NCBI GenBank assembly: GCA_963556145.1
Contig: OY744467.1
Coordinates: forward strand, 3,286,001-3,350,000
DNA from: Hygrocybe punicea
Lineage: Eukaryota; Basidiomycota; Agaricomycetes; Agaricales; Hygrophoraceae
Direction of reading: 5' to 3'
DNA: 64,000 bases
The notes under the pieces were generated by a model that was not told where the DNA came from, did no database searches, and saw nothing but the letters and a program-made list of their open reading frames with translations. This document shows, one piece after another, positions 13,101 through 23,431 of this stretch. A program made the position numbers and the translations under genes. Numbering within the stretch: the first letter of the stretch is position 1; each line of letters starts with the position of its first letter.

Positions 13101-16100
13101 ACTAACAAGAAATACATGCGAAATGAGATTTGGTCTCTGATATCCTATATTGGTGCTCCGACTTGGTTTATCACTTTTGCACCTGCAGACATCAATCACC
13201 CACTATGCTTATATTATGCTGACAACAAAGAAAAGTTTTATCCTAAACTACATCTACCCCAGGATTGTTACAAACTAATTGCAAACAATCCAGTTGCTGG
13301 AGCCCGCTTCTTTCACTTTACTACTGAAATGTTCATCAAACATATATTAGGAATAAATGAATCTCATCCTGGCCTGTATGGAAACACATCAGGTTATTAT
13401 GCAATGGTAGAGGAACAAGGACGTCTTACCTTGCATCTTCATATGCTGTTGTGGATAAAGGGATGCCTTACACCTCAGGAAATACGTGACAAAATTATGG
13501 GTGAAAATTCTGACTTTCAGAAAAGATTGGTGGAATATTTGGAAAGTTTGTGTGTAGGACAATTCATGACAGGTTCTAAAGATGAGGTATCACAGAAAAT
13601 GGAACAGACAATGTTGAAACCTGAATATCAACAACCAACATGTGTCATGCCAGATCCACCATCATATAATTGTTCCATGAATTGTCAATATCACAACAAA
13701 AGATCAACATGGTGGCAAAGGTTTCAAGATGTTGTAGATGATCTTTTATTGCGATTAAATGTACATAACAGGCATGATGGCAAAAAAAAGCCATATTGTC
13801 TTAATTCGAAAGGTGAATGTAAACGACGATTTCCCCGTGATATCTTTCAACAAACCTTTGTAGAACCTAACACTGGTGCTCTCAACCTCAAGCATGGTGA
13901 ACCTTGGATGAACACGGTGACACCTGAAGTTACATATATGCTACGATGCAATTCTGATGTGACCAGCTTATTATCAGGTACTGCTATAAAGGCCATAGTT
14001 GCATACATAACAGATTATATTACAAAATTCTCCTTGAAGACCTATAGCATTTTTGAAGTGATAAAAAGTATTTTTGATAAGAATTCCGAAATGATTGGTG
14101 GCGACCTGAAAAGAAAAGACAAAGTCAGAAAACTGTTTACACAAATAGTCAATTCACTCACCTCCAAAATGGAAATTGGTGCTCCAATGGCTTCATTATA
14201 TGTCCTTGGAAATCCTGATCACTACACCAGTCATAAATTTGTGCCATTCTTTTGGAGATCTTATGTTAAAGAGGTTATCAGTGCATGGTCTGATGAAGAA
14301 ATTCCCAATATATGTGAAGACCAAGATAATGCACAAAAGGTTGTTATTGGTAAGAATAATGGCGCATACATTGGACTTTCCAAAGTAAATAATTATATGT
14401 TCAGACCCGCCTTGTATGATAATGTATCACTGTATGACTGGATACGTCTTGCCACTATGGAACCAAAGAAAAGACGCACCAAAACAAAGACCAAAAGGGC
14501 CAGAAAAGAACCAGTGCAAAACCAAATTTTTGACAATCTAGGCTGTGATGATTTGTCTGACTCTTGCACTGAACCTACTAATGTTGACTATTCCAGTGAT
14601 GACAACTTGTCTGATGTCGTTGATAATGATATAGTCATGGAGATAGATGAAATTCTAAAACCTGATAGTTTGAATAAAAATGCAGGCCCAGAAATAGTTG
14701 ATAAAACAAATGAAGTTGATCTTAATAAATTGACAAAATTTGAAAATGATTATACTTTACATCCCAATCATCCACAATATCTTACCCACCATGCCAAAAT
14801 GAAAGGGAATGATCCCTTCATAGTTCCTAATTTTATTCCAAACACTTTGCCAAGGGCTGACCATGGTGATCGAGAATATTATTGTTGTACAATGTTAATG
14901 TTTTTCAAGCCATGGAGAAGTGGCAAGGAACTCAAATGTAAATTACAAACATGGGATAATGCTTTTATAGACCATGAGTTTTCTAAAAGAGAGCTGGAGA
15001 TCATGAAATACTTTGGTTTACGATATGAGTGTCCAGATGCAAGAGATGATTTCTCTGCTAAACGTCGAAAGAATAATACTGAAGATATAAGGTATTCATG
15101 GGCAACTTCAAACAATCTTGATGAACTGGATGACATGCATAATACTGAATTAGCTGTTAATGGTGAAGACTTCAACAATAATATTGGTGAAGACAATAAT
15201 GACACAGAAATACTTCTGAAACTTGGCCATAAAGGACAAAAGAGGAAGGATCAAATGCTAATAGCTGAAAGAACTTTGAAAAGGTCAGGATGGCTCGATG
15301 ATTGTATTGATGGTACCCCAGATATAGGACCTTTGATACCTATAGAACCACCTGTAGTACAATCAGCAAAATTTTGGAGAGCTGCAGTCCTTGCAAAGAA
15401 AAAAGAAATCATCGATGACAGAAATAAAAATTTACCAACAAACACAGCAACCATAGATAAATTGGCAAATTTTCAATATAATGATGTCAAGATAGTGGAT
15501 GCAGCATACATCAACCATATGTTTATTCCTGCAAACAGAGCTGATCGTCATCTTATTGATATAACTATCAATGATTACAAGTTGAACACTGACCAAAAGA
15601 GAGCATTTCATATCATTGCCAATCACTCTACGTTGATTAATAGTTCTGATAAGCTACGCATGTATCTTGGTGGAATGGCAGGCACAGGGAAATCACAAGT
15701 CATCAAAGCATTGACTAGTTTTTTTGGTAAACACAACGAAAATCATCGATTTGTGGTTCTTGCACCAACCGGTGGTGCTGCTGCCCTTGTAAATGGATTC
15801 ACATATCACTCCATTCTTGGAATTAATCAGGGAGGATCATCTCGTTCCCTTGCACAAGTCCGTGCCAATCTTGATGGTGTGGATTACATTTTCATTGATG
15901 AGGTGTCAATGTTATCTTGCAGAGATATGTATAAAATCAGTGCTCAGTGTGCAAAAGCACGTGGTGTTTATGATGAACCCTTTGGTGGCATTAATATGAT
16001 ATTTGCAGGAGATTTTGGCCAACTTCCACCAGCTATGAGTGGTGCTCCTTTATACTCTGGAACCGTTGGTGTCCAAATCAATTCCAGTCAAACTATAGCA

Positions 16101-18311
16101 AATCAGGAAGCGGCTATAGGCAAAGCTCTTTGGCATCAAATAACAACAGTTGTTATATTACGTGAAAATATGAGACAAACCAATCAGTCAGAAGAAGATG
16201 TCCAACTGAGGCTTGCTTTGGAAAACATGAGATACAAAGCATGTACTCCCAAAGATATTGCATTTCTTCGTACTCGTGTTGCAGGAAAAAGTCCAAATGA
16301 TCCAAAATTAGCCCAAAAGAAATTCAGGAATGTGTCAGTTATAACTGCATTGAATGCACAAAAAGACAAAATCAATGAACTTGGTATTCAACGTTTTGCT
16401 GCTGAAAATAGGAGACCATTAACATCATTCTATTCCATAGACAGATGGAATGATCCTACTAGTTCCAATAGCAAAAGAAAATCTCATCACATGTCAACAA
16501 TTTTGGATCCTATTCGACACACAAAGATATTGGAACCCTCACTCCGAAAGCTACTTTGGAGCCAACCACATGCATCATCCTCTGATCATATACCAGGAAG
16601 ATTGGACTTATGTGTAGGCATGCCAGTGATGCTGAGAAACAATGATGCAACAGAGTGCTGCATTACCAAAGGAGCAGAGGGCATAGTTGTGGGTTGGCAG
16701 AGTGCAATAGGTCCTGAGCAACAAACTGTACTGGACACTTTATTCGTCAGATTATTGAATCCTCCAAAAACAATTAACATAGAAGGACTTCCTGAAAATG
16801 TGGTTCCGATTACAAAACATGTCACGTCCACCATGTGCTCATTACCGAATGATGATGTGATATCTTTGTCAAGAGAACAAGTGTTGGTACTGCCTAATTT
16901 TGCAATGACTGATTATGCATGTCAAGGACGTACTCGTCCTAACAATGTAGTTGACCTCAGTAGTTGTAGAAACCACCAATCCTATTATACTTGCTTATCA
17001 AGAAGTGCTTCTGCAGCAGGAACTATCATCATGCAAGGCTTTGATCCTAAAGTAATTACAGGTGGTGCTTCTGGATATCTCAGGCAAGAATTCAGAGAAT
17101 TAGAACTGCTTGATGAGATTACCAAACTGAAATATCAAGGACTCTTACCAGACCATGTCAAGGGAGATCAGCGAAATTCTATCATTGATCAATTTAGAAA
17201 ATGGAAAGGAAAGTCATATATTCCAAAAAACATTCATCATGCTATTGCATGGAAAGCCACAGAGCAACTAAATCAATACACAACACAGCCCTCTCCATGG
17301 CAATTAATTAAACCTATGAACAAAAATCAAAAGGCAGATTTCAGAAACCTCAACTTTGTTCCTGCAAAAGGAACTGTTCCAATCACTGTCACTCATAAAA
17401 ATTCCACAGCCAATGTATTGCAAAATAAAAAACGAAAATTACAACAAGTTGTAAGTTCATCTTCCATTGTGAAAAAAAGACGAAAAACAAGTACTATTGA
17501 ATTAAATGAACCAAAAGGGTTTATATGGGATGCGCAAGATTGGAGCTGTGCTTATGATTCACTCTTTACAATAGTACTAGCAATATGGAATGAAGATCCA
17601 TCAAGTTGGAAAAAAAGATTCAATAGCATCAATGAAATATTAAAGATTTTGAGCTTAGGATTCAAACGATCCAAGAATCACACAACAGATTTAGAAACAG
17701 TTAGAAATACAATCAGACATTTATTGCATCAAGATAAACCCGAAATATTTCCTTATGGTCAAGTTGGCATTGCCATAAGTGATTTGGCCCATTATATAAT
17801 GAAAGCAAATGAACCAATGACTTCAACTTGTCTTAAATGTATGAATTGTGAAAACATAACCATTCTGGAAAATGATAGATGTGATGCCATCTTTCATTGT
17901 TCATATTCATTTTCTGGAACCATCTCAACATGTCTTGCTCAAATCATAGTTAATAGACAACGGCACAAATGTCAATTGTGTTGGGGAGAGATTACTAAAT
18001 TTATTGCATTTAACAAAATTCCACCTCTAATCATGTTTACAGTTGACTCTATTGAGAATTTAATAATTAGTCAAGTTATAAACTTGTCAATAGATGACAT
18101 ATCCACTGCTTACACATTGAGAGGAATTGTGTACTTTGGTGATGCACATTTTACTGCCCGCATATTCATCAACAGTATGGTATGGTTTCATGATGGTATA
18201 TCAACCAGATCAATTTGCATTAATGAAGGTGATATAGATAACTTTTCAAATATTAATTTATTGTCATGTAATGGTAATAATGCTGTACTGTTTATATATG
18301 CTCAATCTTAA
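10189..18311 (+). pseudogene. Helitron Rep-helicase with C-terminal USP-like protease domain, one stop and one MITE
   Basis: One frame of about 2,580 codons, interrupted only by TGA at 11953-11955 and a TA-flanked MITE at 12078-12461. Order of parts: an N-terminal region ending with a DUF6570-like domain (GCAVCGQ, IARVRHNKC, FIFTGPARPTPEDMERTPLL) at 11430-11955; the HUH Rep domain after 12464 (HLHMLLW near 13432, YITDYITK two-tyrosine motif near 14002); a PIF1/SF1B helicase (Walker A GGMAGTGKS near 15670, FIDEVSMLS near 15890, FAGDFGQLPPA, LRENMRQ, CQGRT); and a C-terminal domain with WSCAYDSLF (near 17541), CxxC pairs and HFTARIF/WFHDG (near 18145-18200). The last domain resembles the Cys and His boxes of ubiquitin-specific proteases. 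The protein would nick and unwind DNA for rolling-circle transposition. The protease assignment is inference from motif spacing. No intron is needed. Confidence 0.85.
12078..12461. mobile_element. 384-bp MITE with about 130-bp terminal inverted repeats, TA target duplication
   Basis: Left end CACAGGGTGCATGGTAG and right end CTACCATGCACCCTGTGA are inverted copies and the symmetry extends about 130 bp inward. TA flanks both sides (12076-12077, 12462-12463). Removing the element plus one TA rejoins the Helitron frame exactly (VVVAY then RPADTNK), so this is the insertion unit. TA duplication fits a Tc1/mariner-mobilised MITE. It has no coding capacity. Confidence 0.9.
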
Positions 18312-18383
18312 TATTTGTTCTCCTGCTAAAAAAAGGAGGGACGAGTAATATGCCATGCAAAGCAATGGCCCACACCCCACTAG

Positions 18384-19856
18384 TAAAACTACTGTTGCCT
18401 GGGCTGAGGCCTACTACAACAAGATTGCTCATCACAATTCTGCACTCTCTGGTCGTGCGTGGGTCGATGAACTCATGACAGGACACCCTGATCATATCAA
18501 GATTGCTCTTATTGAAATAAACTGGTAGGAGGTCACTGTGAATACTTATATATTGTGTGATACAAAACTACACTACTCACCTGGTAGGAGGTCACTGTGA
18601 ATACTGAGGATACACAGTGAGCTCCCCACCAGGTTTGACCGCTTTGGGACAAACAGGTACAAACAATCAGCCACAATCTTCGAAATCTACTAAGTTCATA
18701 CTCTCTTATGGTAGAGTGGCTCATCACAACCTAACAGCTCTTGGAGTGCGCCTTCAGGTTTTCAAGGCCCTTATTAAGATACTACGCAAGATGGGGTATG
18801 GGGATACGAAACACGTCACACTACGTGAGCAGCTCGCAATTTTCCTTCATGCATGTGTCACCGGCAATACGATTCGACAACTCGGTGAGCGGTTCCAACA
18901 TGCCAATGGCACCATATCCAAGTAAGTTCGTTTACCGCCTTTAATTTCAATTTTAATGACTGTCTTATAGTTGCTTCCATCGGATTCTCTATGCCTTTTC
19001 ATCCTCACCTTTCTATACAAAATATGTCACTCTTCCAAAGCGCGGTGACCCCATTGCTCCCGAAATATCCTCCAATCCAAAATTTTTCCCGTACTTCACC
19101 GACGCGCTGGGCGCCATCGATGGCACTCACATTAATTGTTGCCCCTCCAAAGCCGACCGAGCCACTTCCCGTAATCGCAAAGGGTTCCTGTCCCAGAATT
19201 GCTTGATGGCATGCTCTTTTGACATGCGTTTCATTTATGTTCTCAGCGGTTGGGATGGGTCAGTACCTGATGCTACATTATACAATGACGCTCGCCACCA
19301 TGACTTCTGAATCCCCCCTGGCAAGTATTACCTTTCCGATGCAGGGTTCGCTCTTACACAACAACTCCTGATTCCATATCGCGGTCAACGGTATCACCTC
19401 AACGAATGGCGACGTGGAGATCGAGCACCGGCAAATAAGGAGGAATTGTTTAATCTTCGTCACTCGTCTGCTCACAATGTTGTGGAACGATTATTCGGTG
19501 TCCTCAAACATCGTTTCCGGCTCCTCCTTCTACCTCCTGAATATAGCCTGAAAGTGCAAGCCCGCATTCCGCCAGCCCTCTGCGCCCTCCATAACTTCAT
19601 ACGCCGATATGACCCCGATCATGCAGAGGATGATGAAGATGATGGGGACATACTCCCTCCCCACATCGATCCAGACATCTTCGGTCTGCTATCGGCAGGA
19701 TTGCCGAGTCGTGCATCTCGCGAAGCTGCAACTGACACGCGAGATACCATCGCAGAAGTGATGTGGTTGGATTACAATCAATTCCTCCAAGAAAGGGAGG
19801 CCCGTGAGAAGGAGGCCCACGAGAAGGAGGTCACAGAAGCTGTGGAAAGGGTCTGA
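18384..19856 (+). pseudogene. PIF/Harbinger DDE transposase, truncated left, one TGA and one insertion
   Basis: After the Helitron end the frame reads TVAWAEAYYNKIAHHNSALS and GHPDHIKIAL. It is then cut by a 226-bp insertion and resumes GVRLQVFKALIKIL, HVTLREQLAIFLHACVTG and GERFQHANGTIS. An intron follows at about 18923-18971. The DDE core comprises ALGAIDGTHINCC (first D), SDAGF (second D) and ERLFGVLKHRF (E), then PPALCALHNFI. An in-frame TGA at 19308-19310 splits DF from IPPGKYYLSDAGF. The gene ends at 19854-19856 after an acidic/coiled tail. It would catalyse cut-and-paste transposition together with the Myb-like protein at 20018-21268. The N terminus is missing because Helitron #1 sits there. 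Unlike the Helitron, this sequence still has many CpGs. Confidence 0.85.
18511..18742. repeat. 226-bp insertion in the Harbinger gene with 6-bp direct repeats
   Basis: GCTCTT occurs at 18505-18510 and again at 18737-18742. Deleting the sequence between, with one copy of GCTCTT, joins IKIAL to GVRLQVF in one frame as expected for the family. The insert contains two copies of a 24-bp direct repeat starting TGGTAGGAGGTCACTG (near 18524 and 18583) and no terminal inverted repeat. Class unknown. Confidence 0.6.
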
Positions 19857-20017
19857 CACCGGTGGCTCTGTAATTTCTTTTGCTGTACTTCAATTTTTTT
19901 ATGTATTTAGTTGCTCAGTGCTCAGAACTATGCTCAAATATTTGTTGAGGGTATCATTCAAGTGTTACAGACAAGTACAGAGTAAGGAATATAAAAATAC
20001 GACGCCGAGTAAAATTA

Positions 20018-21268
20018 TTAGGGGGGAGGGGGAGCTACAAAGTCGGGAATTGCGCGGCCAACCTTCTTGAGCTCTCTCTTCACCCAGAGCCAGCGCAGGC
20101 TGTCTCTGCGGATACCAATGTAGGTTTGCGCCCGTGATGCATTCTCGGAAAACAAATCAAACATAGCAATCATCGAGTCATCGTCAAGGTATGTCTCCTT
20201 TTCCTGCAATATGTCTTGGGCCTCCTGCCTAAGTTGATTATCAGACCAGGCCAGTGGGGGCGGGGGTTGGGGCGGGGGAAGGTTCTCAAGCCGGCGCATT
20301 TTGTGCTCGGATAGAGTATGTATATTAGTGTTGAATGTAGACATTTCCTCCTTGATTCTGTATAAGGCAACAGGGCCTGTTATGCGAGCACGCTTGGAAG
20401 AACTTCTCTCGGTAGTGACAAGAGAGGATATCATTAGATCTGACATGGATGGGGTGGCTGAGTCCAGCGCGCTTTTGCGTTTCTTCCCCTTATCTGTTTT
20501 GGAGGGAGTCGGAGGCAGGGAGGAAGGGGGTGGGGGGTGGCTTTCATTGGATGACCCGCTACGTCCTTCGGGATTTTCCTCTCCTGATGAAGACGGCGAA
20601 CTGCGTGCCACATTGGGGGCAGACTGTGAGGGCCGGTATACGTGTGCCCCCTTCGCACGGGTCGGCATTAATTGCTGCATGTCAACAAAAAACTCCCAGC
20701 CCTTGTGGCAGAAGGGACGGGCTTTCGGGTGTTTCTACATGACTGGTCAACAGCATAGAGAGAATAGGGCGGACAAACATACCTCAATATATTGATCCCA
20801 GACTGGCTGAGTGTGCTCATCAATATTAAGCCCACGCGAGTGGTCCCAGGGCAAACCGGAGAGCCTTGTGAGGGGCTCAACATCATGATAGATCTCCTTT
20901 AACTGAATTGCAACATCAGCACACGATACTGTCATTACAAGTGAGGATATACTCACCCTCCCCCATCTAGATTGACAAGAAGTGGCTGACTTGGGAATCC
21001 CCTTTTCAGCTGGGGTTTTGGCCATCGCAGCAGCAGCAGCATTCCATGTTGCCGCCTTAAAATTGGCACCATCACCTGCTTCTGCCTTGTGCTGCATGAG
21101 GAAATCGATAAGGAAGCGGGTTTCATTGTCACTCCATTGTGCCTGTTGACGAGGCTTCTTATTAGGGTTCTCTTCACCTGCCTTGGCCTTTGGCTTTGAC
21201 CTTGACTTTGAGGCCGACATCATGGGGGAGGGGGGAGATACAACAATCAGAGGCGACCCCTCTGCCAT
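20018..21268 (-). CDS. Harbinger-associated Myb/SANT-like DNA-binding protein
   Basis: Three exons on the minus strand: about 20958-21268, 20776-20895 and 20018-20723, with short introns (GTGAGT near 20957, GTATGT near 20775). The N-terminal region carries a Myb/SANT-like helix set (QAQWSDNETRFLIDFLMQHK, FKAATWNAAAAAM, SCQSRWGR), then PVWDQYIE, KHPKARPFCHKGWEFF and MPTRAKGAHVYRP. A Ser/Pro-rich linker and a C-terminal helical domain (LDDDSMIAMFDLF, TYIGIRRDSLRWLWVKREL) follow. In PIF/Harbinger elements this second protein binds the termini and helps import the transposase. It is convergent with the transposase, with about 160 bp between stops, which is normal for the superfamily. No frame break seen. 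The ATG at 21266-21268 starts a Ser/Pro leader and an ATG at 21220-21222 could serve instead. Confidence 0.8.
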
Positions 21269-21349
21269 AGGAGCAAGAACAAACAGGCAGAGTTTGTCAG
21301 CAATCTATGGCATATACGGCATGTCCGAGGAAACAATCAATGTGCTTAG

Positions 21350-21375
21350 TTACCGAGTTGCTGAACAAGCCCTAA
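21350..21375. repeat. Probable right terminus of the Harbinger element
   Basis: On the minus strand the sequence starts GGGCTTGTTCAGCAACTCGG at 21372, followed outward by TAA at 21373-21375. A G-rich start and a 3-bp TAA/TTA duplication are expected for PIF/Harbinger. The matching left end was not found, so this remains tentative. Confidence 0.45.
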
Positions 21376-22039
21376 ACCCAAACCAATGCTTCTCTATACA
21401 GCAGTGAATTTCATCATCAATTTAGAGTAAATATGCTTGTTGCACCTGCAGATTTTGTCTAGTTAAAATGATACATCCTTGAACAAAAAGCCATGCATCA
21501 CATATGAAAGGTAAAGGTAGTTTGATTGAATTTATACAATGTATTGTAATTCAGTTTCATGAACCACAAACCAAACATATTGCACATGTTTGGTGTGTTC
21601 GGTTAATGTGTTTGGTCAATATGTTCAGGTTACTATTGTCATATGTGATCAGTATCCATTGAACATTGGATATAGTTAGCTATCCAGTGGTGATACAAAG
21701 AGAATATGCAAACATTACATCTGGATTATAAGTAGATAATGGATTTTCAATAGCTCATTCTCATCTTTTCAGTAAGAAGGCACACCTCTTGCATATTGTG
21801 GATCCTCAAATGCAGAGTAATAGTCTAATCGCAATGATTGAAGAATACAATGTCTGAACATATCACATATGTGGCATCAATGCTTGATGCCTGAATCAAT
21901 AACCAAATTTCAATTACAGTATATAGAAGACACATTTTATAGTAAACTGATGGATTCAGAATGGTTCCATATATGATTGTGATTTACAACTTTCAATAGT
22001 TTAACATATCAAGAGTTCGAGTACATACAATATTATACA
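21376..22039. other. AT-rich intergenic stretch without a gene
   Basis: No supported coding region. Short dyads of CATATTGCACATGTTTGG type occur near 21580 but no complete element is visible. It separates the Harbinger element from the second copy of family A. Confidence 0.5.
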
Positions 22040-22656
22040 TCAGCATTGGTCTACATTCATATTATTGAAGTGTTGCCTTGTTTCCACAACACCATCTACA
22101 TCATTACCCTCTTCCAAATACCTGACATGCCGTTTGATGGCTATTCTGGGCTGTGTAGTAGGTGTAGGCAAAGCTGTCTTGTTGCGATTCATAGTTGCTT
22201 CCTGAGAATATACATCAGTATTAGTTTATTTCTTGATATATTGAAGTGTTACCTCTGTGAAGTCACCATCTACCAGTGCCAATGACTGTAGATTCAGAAT
22301 CATCTTGAATTTATCCTTCTTTATTGGAACTGCCAATATTGTAAACTGAACCTCCACTAAATCACCAATTCCAAAATGAGTTGGGTTTGTTGGAATGAAG
22401 CTAATAAATATTTCCATCAGCAGGGATATGAGCAGGGATATGTATCCCACAATTCATTGTCACTCACCATTGTCGATTTCTATCAGACTTCAACTTGTAA
22501 TAAAGTACACAATTGTCCTGGCCATGAAAGTAGCGGGAATTTACAAGTGAGGTTAATATGTCTTTTGGATTGATGGCATGCTCGAATGAAATGTGAGAGG
22601 AGGAGTTGTTATGTCAGTGATCAGTGAAATATCAGGTTCCTATTGTGAGTGCCATG
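22040..22656 (-). pseudogene. Orphan family A, copy 2, C-terminal half (split by HLE-A)
   Basis: On the minus strand the reading starts at the HLE-A junction with MALTIGT and continues through SFEHAINPKDIL, NSRYFHGQDNCVLYYKLKSD, FGIGDLVEVQF and FKMILNLQSLALVDGDFTE, ending at TGA 22040-22042. Exon joints match copy 1 at 140-915. Two in-frame TGAs (22632-22634 and 22614-22616) stand where copy 1 has CGA arginine codons in GTRYFTDRRHDN. A neighbouring CGC has become CAC. All three are CpG transitions. The upstream half of the same gene lies at 28677-29026 beyond the inserted element. Confidence 0.8.
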
Positions 22657-23039
22657 TTATGAGTTCTTCCATTTATGGAAGAATTGTTCTTATGAGTCCA
22701 GGATATATGGCGGATCGTCAGTAATTAATTAATTAATTAATGTTTGAAATCGACCATAGAGCCAAATTCTGCATTTCTAACCCCTTTTTTTGTTAAAAAT
22801 CACAAATAAACTAGATTTTCTGAATTTTGTCCTCAAATATTTTCATGAGTATAGGATTTATGTTGAGGTTGTAAAAAATCACAAACCGTGCTGAAGGATG
22901 AGAAAAAGAATTTGTATGGTGTGGAATTTGATCTAAAAAGGCAAATGTCACAGTCAGTCACAGAGTCTTTCTCAGTACTCCCCCAGTCTCAAATCTCTAC
23001 CTGTGGATCATGCACCACAAAACTGAGTGAGAAGCAGTC

Positions 23040-23431
23040 ATGTAGGACCAAATGGACTGTAAGTACAGCCCCACAAGTGGTCTGATTTGTCCCGTTGAGT
23101 TGTACTGACCCCCTCCTCCTCATGCCCCCCCAAACCAGATCTCTACCCCTCGAAGTCGGACAGCCAAACCATTGTAGGACCTGTTAGGAGGGACACACTG
23201 GACTGTAAGTACAGCCCCAGACATGGTCCGATGTCTCCCATTCAACCACACTGACCCCCTCCTCCTCATGCCCCCCTCCATACACCAGATCTCTATTCCC
23301 TGCAGTTGGACAACCACACCACTTGGGGACCAGTTTGGGGGGACCAAATGAACTGTAAATACACCCCCACAAGTGGTCCGATGTGTCCCATTGAGTTGTA
23401 CTGACCCCCTCCTCCTCATGCCCACCCATAC
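23040..23431. repeat. About 147-bp tandem repeats in HLE-A, interrupted by a TIR element
   Basis: GTAAGTACAGCCCC or a variant recurs near 23058, 23205 and 23350, each followed by a GTGGTCYGAT block and CTGACCCCCTCCTCCTCATG. The array resumes after the inserted element at 25347 (CCCCTGCAG, then GTGGGGACCAGTTAGG). Open frames here are repeat artefacts. Confidence 0.75.

Larger units (their letters stand above)
10189..18383 (+). mobile_element. Helitron #1, near-complete autonomous copy (left end unresolved)
   Basis: The element carries a Rep-helicase gene and ends at 18383 with a canonical Helitron 3' end: an 18-nt imperfect hairpin (GCCATGCAAAGCAATGGC) about a dozen bases upstream of CTAG, followed by T. 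The same end, with the same preceding GGACGAGTAA, recurs on the minus strand at 30702-30750, confirming it as an element terminus. To the right lies the interior of a Harbinger transposase gene, so the Helitron inserted into or beside that element. The start given is the first recognised coding position; the true 5' end lies further left. The coding region is CpG-poor compared with the Harbinger element beside it. Confidence 0.75.
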
